A stretch of 64,000 bases of DNA from Anisodus tanguticus. Taxonomy: Eukaryota; Streptophyta; Magnoliopsida; Solanales; Solanaceae. The translations under genes were made by a program, and so were the position numbers. Below the pieces are notes generated by a model. The model saw nothing but the letters and a program-made list of their open reading frames with translations, searched no databases and was not told where the DNA came from. Where the stretch lies: assembly GCA_034509755.1 (NCBI GenBank), contig CM067552.1:11317001-11381000 (forward strand), given 5' to 3'. Below are positions 12,316 through 24,745 of this stretch, one piece after another. Each line of letters starts with the position of its first letter. The first letter of the stretch is position 1.

Positions 12316-13515
12316 TGTAACACCCCGTACTTTCGGGCATTGGGTTAAGCATCTAAACATATGCAAATAAAGGACATAGCATAAAAAAAGATAAGACCCC
12401 GAACCAATTTTGGACATAATCAAAAATAATATTTGGTGTGTGTATAAAAAGGCAATGGACTAGTGCTACATCGCACAATTATGACATTGAGTATATGGAG
12501 GTTTTATAAGTCATTAATATTTAAGTGAATTGAGATCAAGAATCAATTATGTGGATAATGTTTAGTGGACAATATATCAATATAGGTCCCACAAAGTTAT
12601 GGTCACTACTAAGTTATAATAGATAAAGACCAATGTTTGGTCCAAGGGGAAACAACGTGGACTCCCAATGTTAACTTATAAAAATGGTGACTACTTAGGC
12701 AGGTAGTGATATTAGGGGATTACATATGTCATTCACAAGGTAGTTTGACATTAAGGTGGCAGCCTAACAAGTTCATTTGGGAATAAATTGCAAAATATAT
12801 ATTTGCTATTTATACACTACGTTGAAAGGGGAAAACAAACATGTACCAGTAACTTTGCAAAGTGATATATTTACATTTTCACAATATCGGTTAAGCAACA
12901 TTACTTTCTTTTCCTAGGAAGAGACATGTGATTTCCTCAAGAACAACATACAACGAAGAAGGGTGGAAAAAGAATTCTTGGTAAATATGATTGAAGTGTT
13001 ATACGGGCTGCGTGGGTTAGGTTGTGCTGAGAATCGGTTAAGGTATGTTCAGGCAAATCCTTCTTGTCTTGAGATTATACAAGTTATAGAGCATAATTCT
13101 TGCTACTACTTTGCTAAAGTAATTATCGGAAATGTTAAGTCTTGGTGGGTATTGTTGAGCTGCCTATATGGAGTTGTAGGTTGGATATGGAATTGCTGGA
13201 TTGTTGTAGATGTTATAGAAGTTAAGGAGGAGGATTAGAAAGGTTGATTTTTTTTGTTACATTTATAGGTTTCCATATAGAAGTAAACATAAATTCTATG
13301 CGTAAAAGGTGTTCGATAAAATGCCTCAATAAATTTATTAATAGTATATTGATCCGATTGTGATTTAAATCATTTGTGTGATGTAGATAATCATTCATAG
13401 AGCTTACAAGGACCCATGGAACTTAGATAACTTCGATAACAAGGTATGTTAAGGAAAATTATTTCTTTCTTTTGGCATGTTCCATGTAACGAAATATAAC
13501 CGTGATATTGTTCCA
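12316..13515. repeat. Left LTR (3'-truncated) of the LARD-like element
   Basis: It aligns closely with 21952-23175 through ...CGTGATATTGTTCCA and then diverges abruptly. An open frame of 91 codons (12963-13238) is kept in the partner LTR (22624-22899). All four nucleotide differences between the two are amino-acid-changing, which argues against protein constraint. Confidence 0.8.
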
Positions 13516-16335
13516 CAATCTTGGGGGTCCATTAATCAGGGCTTGCTGGTATATGTTATGGGATACGCGGAGAAGGAAGAAAATAGGCAGGCCATGAGAA
13601 AGCGAGTATTTAGTAAGGATAAAAGGGTTCCACTTCAAAGTGTGTCTGATCAAGGCTCATATATAGGACCAAGATAGGATAGTGCAAATACACTAACATG
13701 ATCTCAACATTGTCCTAGCACCTATCCTGATAATCCATAAGATCCTCATATTAGTTACCTTTAAATAGATAGTGTATTGTGCTTAACTAGTATATGGTTA
13801 TATGGTTGGATTAATCGAAGAAGTTTATGGATTCTGTATATGGATTGATAAGATTGTTGTACAGTTTAGTGTTGTGAAGATATGGGTCTATTTTCATGTG
13901 ATCTAAAAATGATGTGAAGTATATTAGTTGTGATTTTTCACTAGTATTCCTATATCTATATGTAATGAATATGTGTATATGACCTGAGAAATCAATAGGA
14001 GCCTCATGTGTGTCTGACTGGTTTTGTTGGATGGACTGATGCTATGTAGACAAGTATATTGAAATGGATTGTCTAGTTGTTTATGTGTATTTATTATTCA
14101 CACCGTGCTTGATTGATTACTGAACAAAAGTACTCGTCCCGACCAAGGTTGAGATATTGTCACCACGAATTATTCAAGAGGTAGAATTGGATAACATAGA
14201 GTAAGTTCAAATTCCCCTCAGTCTTTATTTTTCCACTTTCTGTTTTGCATGATGTTAGTTTAGCTTAATTGCCTGGTTTTTGAACTTGTAGATTATATAT
14301 TAAATAGGATAAGCTAGTCAATATAGTTAGGAGAAGTAGCATTTAAATGTATTGTATGCTTGTTTGAGATGTTGTAGTTAATTCTTATTATAGACCAAAC
14401 ATGTTTAGGCTAGGTGTTTGATTAATCTATTCGAGTAATCTAGTTGGATTAAGATATTCAGTAGGCTTGTACGCAATGATGTGGTATTATTGATATGCTT
14501 TAAGGCTATGATTAGCTAAAAAGTACTATGATATATATTGTTTGGCCTAGTTGTGTGTACTATGGTTAATAAGGGCTATGAAATATGCCTAAGATTTGAA
14601 TCCTTATTGATGTGCTTATGAAATCTGTATTTTTGTAAGTCTGTGATCAAACTGAGTCTAGTACATATGTATTCTTTGGTTCCTCGTTGTTTAAAACTCA
14701 GATTGGATCTAGAAATGATGCATAAGTCTATCCTATTGAGTCTTTGGTTGGTTTCTGCCTTTTAGATAATTGTTGGTGTGCCTGGGGTTATAAATTGCTA
14801 ATTGATTGACTTACAACTTACCTTATGACCATCCTAATAATGTCACACCTAAATCAATCTCTAACATATGTTTGCACCTAGTTATAGACTGTCTAAAATG
14901 CATGTCAAGTGTGTAATGGGGTCATGAAGGCTATGGAGATTTGAACATGTGTTTAGTGATTTGTTTACATCCTCATTTAGAGTTAAATACCAACAGTGAA
15001 ATGTGTGAGCTTATATCAAGTTCTAAATCCAAAACATGTGTTGGAATATGATTTGGGTTGTGAAATGCTTTGTCTTTATTATATAGGTCTTATCTGCTCA
15101 CTGTGATAGCCACAATATGTACACCTTCGAGTGTTTTATGCATAACTAGAGACAAGATATAACCAGGTCCATGCTAGCATGAAATAACTCATGAACTTTA
15201 TATGAATCTTGTTCGAACAACATCTATTATTTGTCCAAACCTGTGATCTTGTAGTTGTTAACCTAGGTTCTAAAATTTATTTGTATGTGATTTTGGACCT
15301 TTATATGTTCATGTTAGATTCAACAAATGCTAAAGTATGCTTATTCTGTTAAGACTTCTCTATTTGGATCTCCCCCTAAGATGCATAGGTTGTGTGTTGG
15401 GATGTGGTTTATTAGATAGATAACTTATCAACATGTCTATGTAACCTAAATGAGGGTATGACTGAGTTTTTAGAGTTGTATGCTTAAGGTGTTGCCTCCA
15501 AAGAGTTATTCAACCATTTTTGTTTACCCTTCCATGTCTGTGAACCATATCACACCTAGACTTAAGGATAGTTTAGGCTAACAAAGAATTTAGAGAGGTT
15601 TGATTGAGCTCCTCCTCTAAATATCATACTTTTAAGGATAAGGGGTAGCCTTAAATGAATTCAGAATGTTTGCATAAGTTAGTGAACCTACTTTTAGTTC
15701 ATGTTAGGTCCATTATATATATTTGTTGGGACTTGTCTAATTTTGGTAAAGGAGCAATATATATCTTGATGTTTGTTTTGAATTCATTTCATAGTCTACC
15801 ATATACCACTTAGCTTAAGATATGACTTAGTGTAGTCCTTGAGATTTTGCTAATTTTTGGTACATGAATCATGTGAATGGGTGCACTTGTTTAGTTATCT
15901 TGCAACCCTTGTTAACTATGTATATGCTTGGCCTGATATGAAGCTTGAATCTATTCCTTATGTTCACCTAAACATGCTTCCCCAACCCTTCTTATTTTCA
16001 ACCTGTTAAGTGTGAACCGCTTTAGCAAGATACATTTTCTGGTTGCCTGTTTCCTTATGTTTGCCCAAAATGATCATCTGAAATGGTTCAAACACTAGCT
16101 ATGAGACTGGGAAGTTAGAAAAAACCTAGGAACTTGATCTGAATTGTTCATGGGATAATAAAAACAGTTGAAGCATAATTATTTGCACCGATTTGTTTAT
16201 TGTTTTAATAGCTATGATGCATATAGGACTTTAAACTAGATGTCAGGACCCTCCATCTTCTTTGCATGATGTTTGAATATGAAGGATGCATAAGATATAC
16301 TACAGACCTAGGAAAGAATCCATCAACCTATTAAC
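13516..16335. other. Internal non-coding region of the LARD-like element
   Basis: AT-rich sequence without any recognisable gag, protease, RT or integrase in either strand; a 66-codon frame at 13477-13677 is not convincing. No tRNA-complementary primer-binding site is seen after the truncated LTR. The matching 3' internal part is 21283-21951. Confidence 0.5.
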
Positions 16336-16811
16336 TGTTGGGGTTTACCGTCCCAAACCCTACTTAAACCGAAAACAATAAATATGCGAAGAGCAAATAA
16401 CACACACAGATTTATAGTGGTTCACCCTCAATGAGAGAGCTAGTCCACTTGCCGCTGCAGATTTTACTATAATGGAGTTTGAGTTTACAATTCTCTCCTC
16501 TCTCATTTTTCAGCTACACACCACTCTACCACACTTAGAGAAAAAAAATCTTACAGAGAAGAACTACTCAAAAACTACTAAGAGAAGAATGGCGCCCTAG
16601 ACTATATATAGAGAAAACTAGGGCGACATAATACAAGCCTAAAATTTCTAAATTACCCTCCACTAATAACATTACATCGACTGATGCCAACCCCCACGAT
16701 CGGCTAATCCAATCGGCTAATCCCAATCGGCTGATTCCAATAAGCTGATTCCAACTCTCTGCATAGGGTCTTCATAGTGTAGGTAAATAAATTAGGCTCC
16801 ACAACTCAATA
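16336..16811 (-). repeat. 3' LTR of nested copia
   Basis: Matches 20795-21277, including GGCGCCCTAGACTATATATA GAGAAAA and the repeated CGGCTAATCC / CGGCTGATTCC words near the U3 end. Confidence 0.85.
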
Positions 16812-16859
16812 ATCTCCCACTTGGAGACTAATTTCAATCATCTGACTCCATCTGCAGCA

Positions 16860-18520
16860 GCGACTTCGATTCTCATCCAAGGAGTCCATTGTTATTCGGC
16901 ACGGCCTTCGTCAGCATATCGGTTGGATTCTGACTCCCTGAGATCTTCTCTAGCAGAACACTCCATCTTCCAAAACTGATCGGATGAAATGGTACTGAAT
17001 GTGTATATGTTTCGTGAAAGCATGGTAAACCGAATTCTTTGCCAAATGAATGGCACTCTGGCTATCACAGTATAGCACACTCCCTTCGTGGTCCTGATCC
17101 AGTTCCCGCAGAAAGGATTGTAGACACATCATCTCCTTCGTGTCCTCCATCATGACAACGTACTTAGCCTCACAGCTAGAGAGAGCTACTATCTTCTGCA
17201 ACTTTGAAACCCAGCAAATTGCAGTACCTCCGAAGGTGTAAACATACCCAGATGTGCTTTTTCTACTATCAACATCACCACCATTGTCAGCATCAACATA
17301 TCCCCGCAATCCTGTTTTTGACTTTTGAAAACACAAAGTTGAACTCGAGCTGTCCTTCAGATATCTGAAAATCCACTTCACAGCCTCACAGTGTTGCTTT
17401 CCCGGATTACTCATAAATCTGCTAACAACTCCCACTGCATGTGTAGTGTCTGGCCTCGTACATACCATCGCATACATAATATTGCCGATAGCCGATGCAT
17501 AAGGTACCTTGTCCATATGCTTCATCTCATCCTCGGTTATCGGCGACTGATCCTTTGACAAATGAAAGTGTCCAGCCAAGAGAGTACTGACTAGATTGGC
17601 ATCATCCATCTTGAACCTCTTGAGAACCTTCTTCACATATTCTTCTTGTGACAGCTTGAGGCCCTTCTTACTTCGGATAATCCTCATCCCAAGGGTTTGT
17701 TTTGCGGCTCTCAAATCCTTCATTGCGAATTCTTCTAACAACTTTTTTTTTCAGCCGATCAATCTCATATAGGTCTGCTCCTATGATCAGCATGTCGTCA
17801 ACATAAAGAAGCAGTATAATGTAGGAGTATTCAAATCTCTTGAAGTAAAAACAGTGATCTGCTTCACACCTTATGAATTCGGCTTTCTTCATAAAGATGT
17901 CAAACTTCTTATACCACTGTCTTGGAGCCTGTTTCAGTCCGTACAGGCTCTTCTGAAGCTTGCACACCAGATTCACTTTCCCTTTGACCTCAAATCCTTC
18001 AGTTTGATTCATGTAAATTTCCTCATCTAAATCATCGTGAAGAAAAACAGTTTTCACATTCATCTATTGAAGATGCAGGTCATTATTTCCTACCAGTCCA
18101 AGAACAGTTCCGATGGTTACCAACTTGACTACGGGAGAGAAGATCTCCGTGTAGTCAATGCCTTCTTTCTATTGGAATCCCTTCACAACCAGCCTTGCTT
18201 TATATCGCTTGCTTCCATCATGTTCTTCATTTATCTGATAGACCTATTTACTCTGCAATGCCTTCTTCTCCTTTGGCAACTTTGCTAACTTCCATGTATG
18301 ATTTGCCGACAGTGAGTCCATCTCATCTTTCATTGCCAGATCCCACTTAATCGATTCATCAACTTGCATTGCTTCTTCGTAATATTCCGGCTCCCCTTTG
18401 TTAGTGAGCAGAATGTAGTTGATGGATGGAGAGAACTTGTGAACTGGCTTCCTGATCCTAGATGATCTGCGCAGTTCTATGATCGGCGTCCACTGTTTTA
18501 TTTTAGAATCAATATTTTCA
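16860..18520 (-). pseudogene. copia reverse transcriptase and RNase H, broken
   Basis: The minus-strand segment 18063-17668 carries MNVKTVFLHDDLDEEIYMNQ, SLYGLKQAPRQWYKKF and the catalytic ILLLYVDDMLIIG. The segment 17741-16950 carries the connection and RNase H: YASAIGNIMYAMVCTRPD, GYVDADNGGDVDSRKSTSGY, LSSCEAKYV and YCDSQSAIHLAKNSVYHAFT KHI. The catalytic YVDD is intact, but a frameshift near 17.7 kb and upstream stops prevent a continuous polyprotein. Confidence 0.85.
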
Positions 18521-19900
18521 TCAACCCCACCATCACTAGCTTGTTTCTCTGCCTCAGTAGTATCTGGTTGTAGCTCGGGTGTCTCAACTACCTCGGCTGT
18601 TTAGAAGTCTCTCAAATCAGCTATTTCCGATTCCTTGTTCTTACATTTTGAGCTTTCCCGCAACTTGTCCTTGTACATTAAAGATGACATCCCTACTTCG
18701 GATGATCTTTCGATTTTGGTCATCTCAGAAATGGTCACCAAACTCGATTTCACCACAGCCGATAAAGTAACACTTCTTAGATTTCGGATCAAGTTTACTT
18801 CTAGCCGAAGCATCAATGTGAACATAGTATAAGCAGCCAAACACTTTCAGAAAAGAAAGATTTACCTTTTTACCACTCCAAGCCTCTTCTGGAATTCTGA
18901 AACCCAACGGAACAGACAGTCCTCTATTGATTAAGAAGGCTGCGGTATTGACTGCATCTACCCAGAATGTCTTGGGCAGTCCATCATGTATTCTCATGCT
19001 CCGTGCATGCTCGTTCAATGGTCGATTCATCCTTTTCGCTATTCTATTTAGGTGGGGCGTTCCAGAAATAGTCTTCACCATCTTGATCCCATTATCGGCA
19101 CAGTACCGTTTAAAGTCACCATCAATGTATTCACCACCATTATCGGACCTTAGGCACCTCATCTTGAGGTTTGTTTCATTCTCGACCATGGCTTTCCACC
19201 TTTTGAATACAGTGAACACGTCGGATTTATTTTTCATAAAATAGACATATAGCTTCTAGTCGAATCATCAATGAAGCTCATGTAGTAATGTGATCCTGCG
19301 AGTGAGGGGACAGTGGCAGGTCCCCACACGTCATTGTGAACCAATTCAAGCTTCCCGGCCTTCAATTCCCTGCCAATATTTGAAAACTTACTCGCTTACG
19401 TTTTTCAAGAATGCAGCTCTCACATATATGATGATCCACCGACTTCAGCTCCGGAATCAAACCGTTAGTCACCAACAGCTTCATCCCTTTCTAGCTCATA
19501 TGCCCCAACCTGCAGTGCCACAACTCTGTCTTCTTTGTGTTGTCAATAACAACGACTGTATCACAACAGCTAGTCGTCATATATGGAGTACCAGTTTTCT
19601 TGACTCGACCAACCACCATGGCACCATTCATCACCTTTCAGGACCAGTTACCGAATGTAACATTGTGTCCCTCATTATCAAGCTAACCCACTGAGATCAG
19701 ATTATGCATCAGCTTCGGCACATGTCTGACCTTTGTGATCTTCCACACGTGTCCATTTGGTATCTTCAAACTGATGTTTCCAGTGCCAACCACGTCTAAA
19801 GGCTCACCATCTACCAGGTAAACTTTGTTATGATTCCCAGCAATGTAATTTGTCATTATATCACGATGTGCGGTGGTTTGAAAAGACGCTTAAGAGTCGA
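18521..19900 (-). pseudogene. copia integrase region, broken
   Basis: The open stretch 19237-18725 has RCLRSDNGGEYIDGDF (second catalytic D and its context), GTPHLNRIAKRMNRPLNE (the catalytic E region is altered), LPKTFWVDAVNTAAFLINR and LKVFGCLYYVHI. The upstream half (19240-19900) can be followed out of frame and includes a zinc-binding H/C segment. It would insert the cDNA into host DNA but is inactive. Confidence 0.8.
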
Positions 19901-20049
19901 GCACCCAAGAGTCGATTGGGCAGTCAACCGATAACAACAGTGCATCACCAATGTCTTCAGTGGAAGCATTGATTCCACCCCCTTGTTGTCCTCCTTCTTC
20001 GGTGCCCTGCAGTTCTTTTTGATGTGATCCGATTTCCCACAGTTCTAAC

Positions 20050-20755
20050 ACTCAAGTGTTCAGCCGGATCTGGATTGACTCTTGCCATTCCTTGACTTCG
20101 ACTTGCCCTTATTTCGGTTGTTGTTTCTATCATAGTTTTTGCCTCTAATCTCAACATTCAGAGCAGAACTAGTTGATGCCTCACCAGAATCTATCCTGTG
20201 AACCTCCTCGGCAAGGATACGATCTCTAACATCGTTGAACTTTAGTTTGTCACTGCCGAGAGAATTACTAACCGATGCTCTCATTGGCTCCCAGAAGTTC
20301 GGTAGGGACGCCAACAGAATTAGGGCTTGTACTTCATCGTCAAACTCTATTGCAACCTATGACAGTTGATTGAAAATCGTGTTGAATTCATTCACGTGCG
20401 TTGCAACGGGAGCATCTTCCTCCATCTTTAGATGAAAGAGTTTCTTCATGAGAAATACTTTATTGTTAGCCGAAGGTTTCTCATACATGTCGGACAAAAC
20501 CTTCATCATGCCAGCCGTAGTCTTCTCCTTCGCCACGTTGTGAGAAACATTCTTCGACAGCGTCAATCGGATTACTCCCAGAACCTGTCTGTTAAGGAGA
20601 TTCCAATCGGCATCAGTCATCTCCTTTGGCTTCAAGCTCAACGGCTGATGAAGCTTTCTACCGTACAAATAGTCTTCAATCTGCATTTTCCAGAACGTAA
20701 AATATGTACCATCGAATTTACCGATGCCATGTGCTGAACCATCTTCGTCTTCCAT
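20050..20755 (-). pseudogene. copia gag, broken
   Basis: Starts MEDEDGSAHGIGKFDGTYFT (20755). The FWKMQIEDYLYGRKLHQPL box follows, then a helical capsid-like region to 20357. A stop and frame change lead to 20314-20060, with a basic GKNYDRNNNRNKGKSKSR stretch. The CCHC knuckle that should follow near 20040 is degenerate. Confidence 0.8.
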
Positions 20756-20794
20756 TGTTTTCTGAATCGCAACACAACCTGTCGCTCTGATACT

Positions 20795-21277
20795 AGTTTT
20801 TAGGGTTTACCATCCCAAACCCTACTTAAACCGAAAACAATAAATATACTAAGAACAAATAACACACACATATTTATAGTGATTCACCCTCAATGCGAGA
20901 GCTAGTCCACTTGCCGTTACAGATTTTACTATAATGGAGTTTGAGTTTACAATTCTCTCTTCTCTCATTTTTTGGCTACACACCGCTCTACCATACTTAG
21001 AGAAAGAAAACCCTTACAGAGAAGAACTACTCAGAGAAGAACGGCGCCCTAGACTATATATAGAGAAAATTAGGGCGACATAATACAAGCCTAAAATTAC
21101 CAAATTACCCTCCACTAATAACATTACATCGACTGATGCCAACCCTCCACGATCGGCTGATCCAATCGGCTAATCCCAATCGGCTAATCCCAATCGGCTG
21201 ATTCCAATTGGCTGATTCCAACCCTCTGCGTAGGTCTTCATAGTGTGGATAAATCAATTATGCTCCACAACTTAACA
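20795..21277 (-). repeat. 5' LTR of nested copia
   Basis: Outer end TGTTAAGTTGTGGAGC in element orientation. The inner end abuts the degenerate primer-binding site at about 20780-20794. Confidence 0.85.
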
Positions 21278-21951
21278 TTAACTTTCTATTTAAACAATGC
21301 TAAGTGAAGATTGCTTTACACAAGATTACTGAATACTAGAGCTGGAAGGTGCCACAATGTGTTTATTTTATTCTGTATGTGGAGTTGTATGAGATGTTAC
21401 ATGCTTATAGAATAGCATTGAGTGATGTATCTTACTCATGAGATCAAGATGAAGCTTTGAGTAGTTCAACTCAGCTTCATTATGATTTTCTCTGGATCAT
21501 GGGTTCCTCCTTGTCATTTCTCTAAGCTATGGAAACCCTCTAAGTGCATGTAATTGGCCTGAACTTGAGTCTGTTCTTTGGAAGTGGTTATAGATTGATA
21601 TGTATCTCCTCACTGTTTTAAATGATAATCTGAATTAATCCATGAGTGTCTTATCCCCTGTTTTGATGAATTGGAGTGACAATAGTACCGTAGAAAACCA
21701 CCTAGTACTGCAAATATTTCAAATGTTAGGTACTGTAAATATGTAGTTGCTTTAGTTGCCTAGAATTGGTTCAAGTTAGTTAAGTTTGTCCCTTTGTTGC
21801 CATGACTAGCTGAACAATGAACATATAGTCTATTTGATATTTCCTCTGTTGCTTTTACTGAACTTGATCATCTGTGTGTTCATTTTATTCTGACAAGAAT
21901 TAGTTATGTCACCCCAACATTTGAGCACGAATGTTTCTAAGGGGGACAAGA

Positions 21952-24336
21952 TGTAACACCCCGTACTTTCGGGCGTTGGGTTAAGCATCTAGACATATGC
22001 AAATAAAGGATTTAGCATATAAAATGATAAGACCCCAAAATAATTTTGGACGTAACAAGTGTGATAACGGGGATCGAAAATAATATTTGGTGTGTGCATA
22101 AAGAGGCAATGGACTAGTGCTACATCGCACAATTATGACATTGAGTATATGGAGCTTTTATAAGTCATTAAGATTTAAGTGAATTGAGATCAAGAATCAA
22201 TTATGTGGATAATGTTTAGTGGACAATATGTCAATATAGGTCCCACAAAGTTATGGTCACTACTAAGTTATAATAGATAAAGACCAATGTTTGGTCCAAG
22301 GGGCAACAACGTGGATTCCCAATGTTCACTTATAAAAAGAGTGACTACTTAGACTAAGTGGAAGGTAGTGATATTAGGAGAATACATATGTCATTCACAA
22401 GGTAGTTGACGTTAAGGTGGCAACCTAACAAGTTCCTTTGGGAATAAATTGCAAAATATATATTTGCTATATATACACTACGTTGAAAGGGGAAAACAAA
22501 CATGTACCAGTAAATTTGCAAAGTGATATATTTACATTTTCACAATAGAGGAGCAACAACGTTACTTTCTTTTCCTAGGAAGAGACATGTGATTTCCTCA
22601 AGAACAACATACAATGAAGAAGGGTGGAAAAAGAATTCTTGGTAAATATGATTGAAGTGTTATACGGGCTGCGTGGGTTAGGTTGTGCTGAGAATCGGTT
22701 AAGGTATGTTCAGGAAAATCCTTCTTGTCTTGAGATTATACAAGTTATAGAGCATGATTCTTGCTACTACTTTGCTAAAGTAATTATCGGAAATGTTAAG
22801 TCTTGTTGGGTATTGTTGAGCTACCTATATGGAGTTGTAGGTTGGATATGGAATTGCTGGATTGTTGTAGATGTTATAGAAGTTAAGGAGGAGGATTAGA
22901 AAGGTTGATTGTTTTTGTTACATTTATAGGTTTCCATATAGAAGTAAACATAAATTCTATGCGTAAAAGGTGTTCGATAAAATGCCTCAATAAATTTATT
23001 AATAGTATATTGATCCGATTGTGATTTAAATCATCTGCGTGATGTAGATAATCATTCATAGAGCTTACAAGGACCCGTGGAACTTAGATAACTTCGATAA
23101 CAAGGTATGTTAAGGAAAATTATTTCTTTCTTTTGGCATGTTCCATGTAATGAAATATAACCGTGATATTGTTCCAAAAATTACTCTACTCTTAGTAGTT
23201 AAGGAATGTTCATATTATTAATTCCTATGTTGAAAGCATGCCTAAATATGTTCCTAAATCCTTATTGAGGTATCTGGGAAAGATGTTGATATTCTCAATG
23301 TTAGCCGAAGGTACATGTTAATATTTCCAATGTTAGCCGAAAGTGCAAGGATATTATGTCATCCAATAAGTTCAAAAATATTTTGTTGTCTCAACTACTG
23401 GGATTTCTGACCTTGAATTCTTTCTGGGCATCACCCGCCTTCGGGAATATCCGTATACTCATTCATGCATTCTCATTTGTATTATATTCATATATTACCA
23501 TGGACCCAGATGTGTTATATACACTACTATATGGTATCAATTATATACATGTAGGGGATGGGGAAAAGGGAATGACGTTATATACGCACACCACCTGCAG
23601 CTGGTACAGACTATCATGAAAGTACCCGAAGAGACCAATATTTATGTCCTTGTGTGGCCAATATGATAATGAAATGATGCCAACAGAGGCTGTTATGGAA
23701 AAGAAGATGCCCTTGTGTGGTCAATATTTATATGTATACCGCATTTGCATTGTGCATAATATTTATGCATATGTATTAGGGCCCTCAGAGGCATTTACTG
23801 TTGGTCGGTTGTTTCTATTTCAGTTATTGTTATATCTCTGTTATGCTATTATTCATGCATGACATACTCATTACATCAGTCATACTGACGTCCCTTTTAT
23901 CGGGAGACGTTGCGTTTCATGCCCGCAGGTTCACGTATGCAATGCAACGGTCCACGTTAGTAGGTTGCTGACTCAGCGGATTTTGAAGCACTCCTTTATT
24001 TCTGAGTGTCGGTCTAATTTCGATACGGAAAATTTTTGCATGTATATATGGGTACGGCGGGGCCATGTCCCGACCTTTTGATGTCATGTACTCTCTTAAA
24101 GGCTTGTGGACGGTGTCCTAGTAGTCATGTACGACCTCGTCGGCCATGGTGTGTGTATATATATATATAAGTTGGATTTCTGGTTTACTGTTTCTATGTT
24201 TATATATGGGATCAGAGTACTGAGTGACGATCCTTTTGGCCGAGGATAATTACGGGTAGATGTTAAATGTGTGGTTAGTGGTACCCGGCGGGTAGGGTCC
24301 GGTGCCCATCGCGGCCCTCCGGTTTGGGTCGTGACA
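21952..24336. repeat. Right LTR (full, 2385 bp) of the LARD-like element
   Basis: Starts TGTAACACCCCG after the polypurine tract and ends GGTTTGGGTCGTGACA. The first 1.2 kb matches the left LTR. The second half (23176-24336), with R/U5-like sequence, has no counterpart in the left copy. A short TA microsatellite sits at 24153-24170. Confidence 0.8.
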
Positions 24337-24642
24337 ACTCTACCCTCCCCAAACCCCACATTGTGGGATTCCACTGGATATATTGTTATTGTTGTTATAT
24401 ATAAATTTATACTCCACATAAAAAGTATACAATTCCATTTCCGATAGTCAATTGGCTAATCGTTGAAGCTAAATTGAATTAAATCAATTTAATATTTTAA
24501 AACTTAAATTTAAATATTTAAAAATATATATAAAAAGCACTATAAGTAAAATTGTTTGCTAATTCGGTCAAAATTTACATAATTGAATCTCAAAAAATAA
24601 AAAATATCTCATAAATTGAAATAGAATAGTAAGAACAGAATC

Positions 24643-24745
24643 TAAAAGCTCCATAGAATTACTGCCAAAGTGCCTCTTAACTTTTTGCAAAGGACACACA
24701 AGCATCAACTTCATTGCCTCAAACACCAAACTTTTAATCATCCTA
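24643..24745. repeat. Direct repeat copy B (partner at 8211-8310)
   Basis: Same 100-bp unit as at 8.2 kb with scattered substitutions. It lies just 3' of the GeBP-like pseudogene. 24408-24642 is AT-rich without features; 24746-24854 shows another partial ATCTAAAAGCTCCA word. Confidence 0.75.

Larger units (their letters stand above)
16336..21277 (-). mobile_element. Ty1/copia retrotransposon nested in the LARD-like element
   Basis: 4942 bp with LTRs at 16336-16811 and 20795-21277, flanked by TTAAC at 16331-16335 and 21278-21282. On the minus strand the order is LTR, degenerate primer-binding site (TATCAGAGC, initiator-Met type), gag, integrase, RT, RNase H, polypurine tract (CAAGTGGGAGAT) and LTR, which is the copia order. 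Stops and frameshifts break each domain. The two LTRs are alike with scattered differences and small indels, so the insertion is old but recognisable. Confidence 0.9.
12316..24336. mobile_element. 12-kb gypsy-type LTR element without coding domains (LARD-like)
   Basis: The ends TGTAACACCCCGTAC... and ...GGGTCGTGACA form TG...CA termini flanked by ACTCT at 12311-12315 and 24337-24341. The second LTR starts at 21952, right after a polypurine tract (AAGGGGGACAAGA). The LTR style resembles chromovirus/Tekay LTRs. Apart from a nested copia element (16336-21277), the internal 3.5 kb has no gag or pol. It therefore looks like a large retrotransposon derivative depending on other elements. The left LTR matches the right only for its first 1.2 kb and lacks the half with U5 and the primer-binding site. 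Confidence 0.75.
8491..24395 (+). mobile_element. RTE-type LINE, interrupted by a 12-kb insertion
   Basis: LINE sequence occupies 8491-12315 and 24342-24395. It has an untranslated leader, an apurinic-type endonuclease (from 9245), a reverse transcriptase (to 11956) and a 3' end with CTACCTACCAAGGTAGAGG, GTCTGCGTAC and ACCCCACATTGTGGGA followed by TTGTTATTGTTGTT, typical of plant RTE LINEs. A 12-bp duplication, TATATATAAATT, flanks it at 8479-8490 and 24396-24407. That word is low-complexity, so the 5' edge is moderately supported. The insertion of the gypsy-type element split the 3' tail and duplicated ACTCT. Confidence 0.8.
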
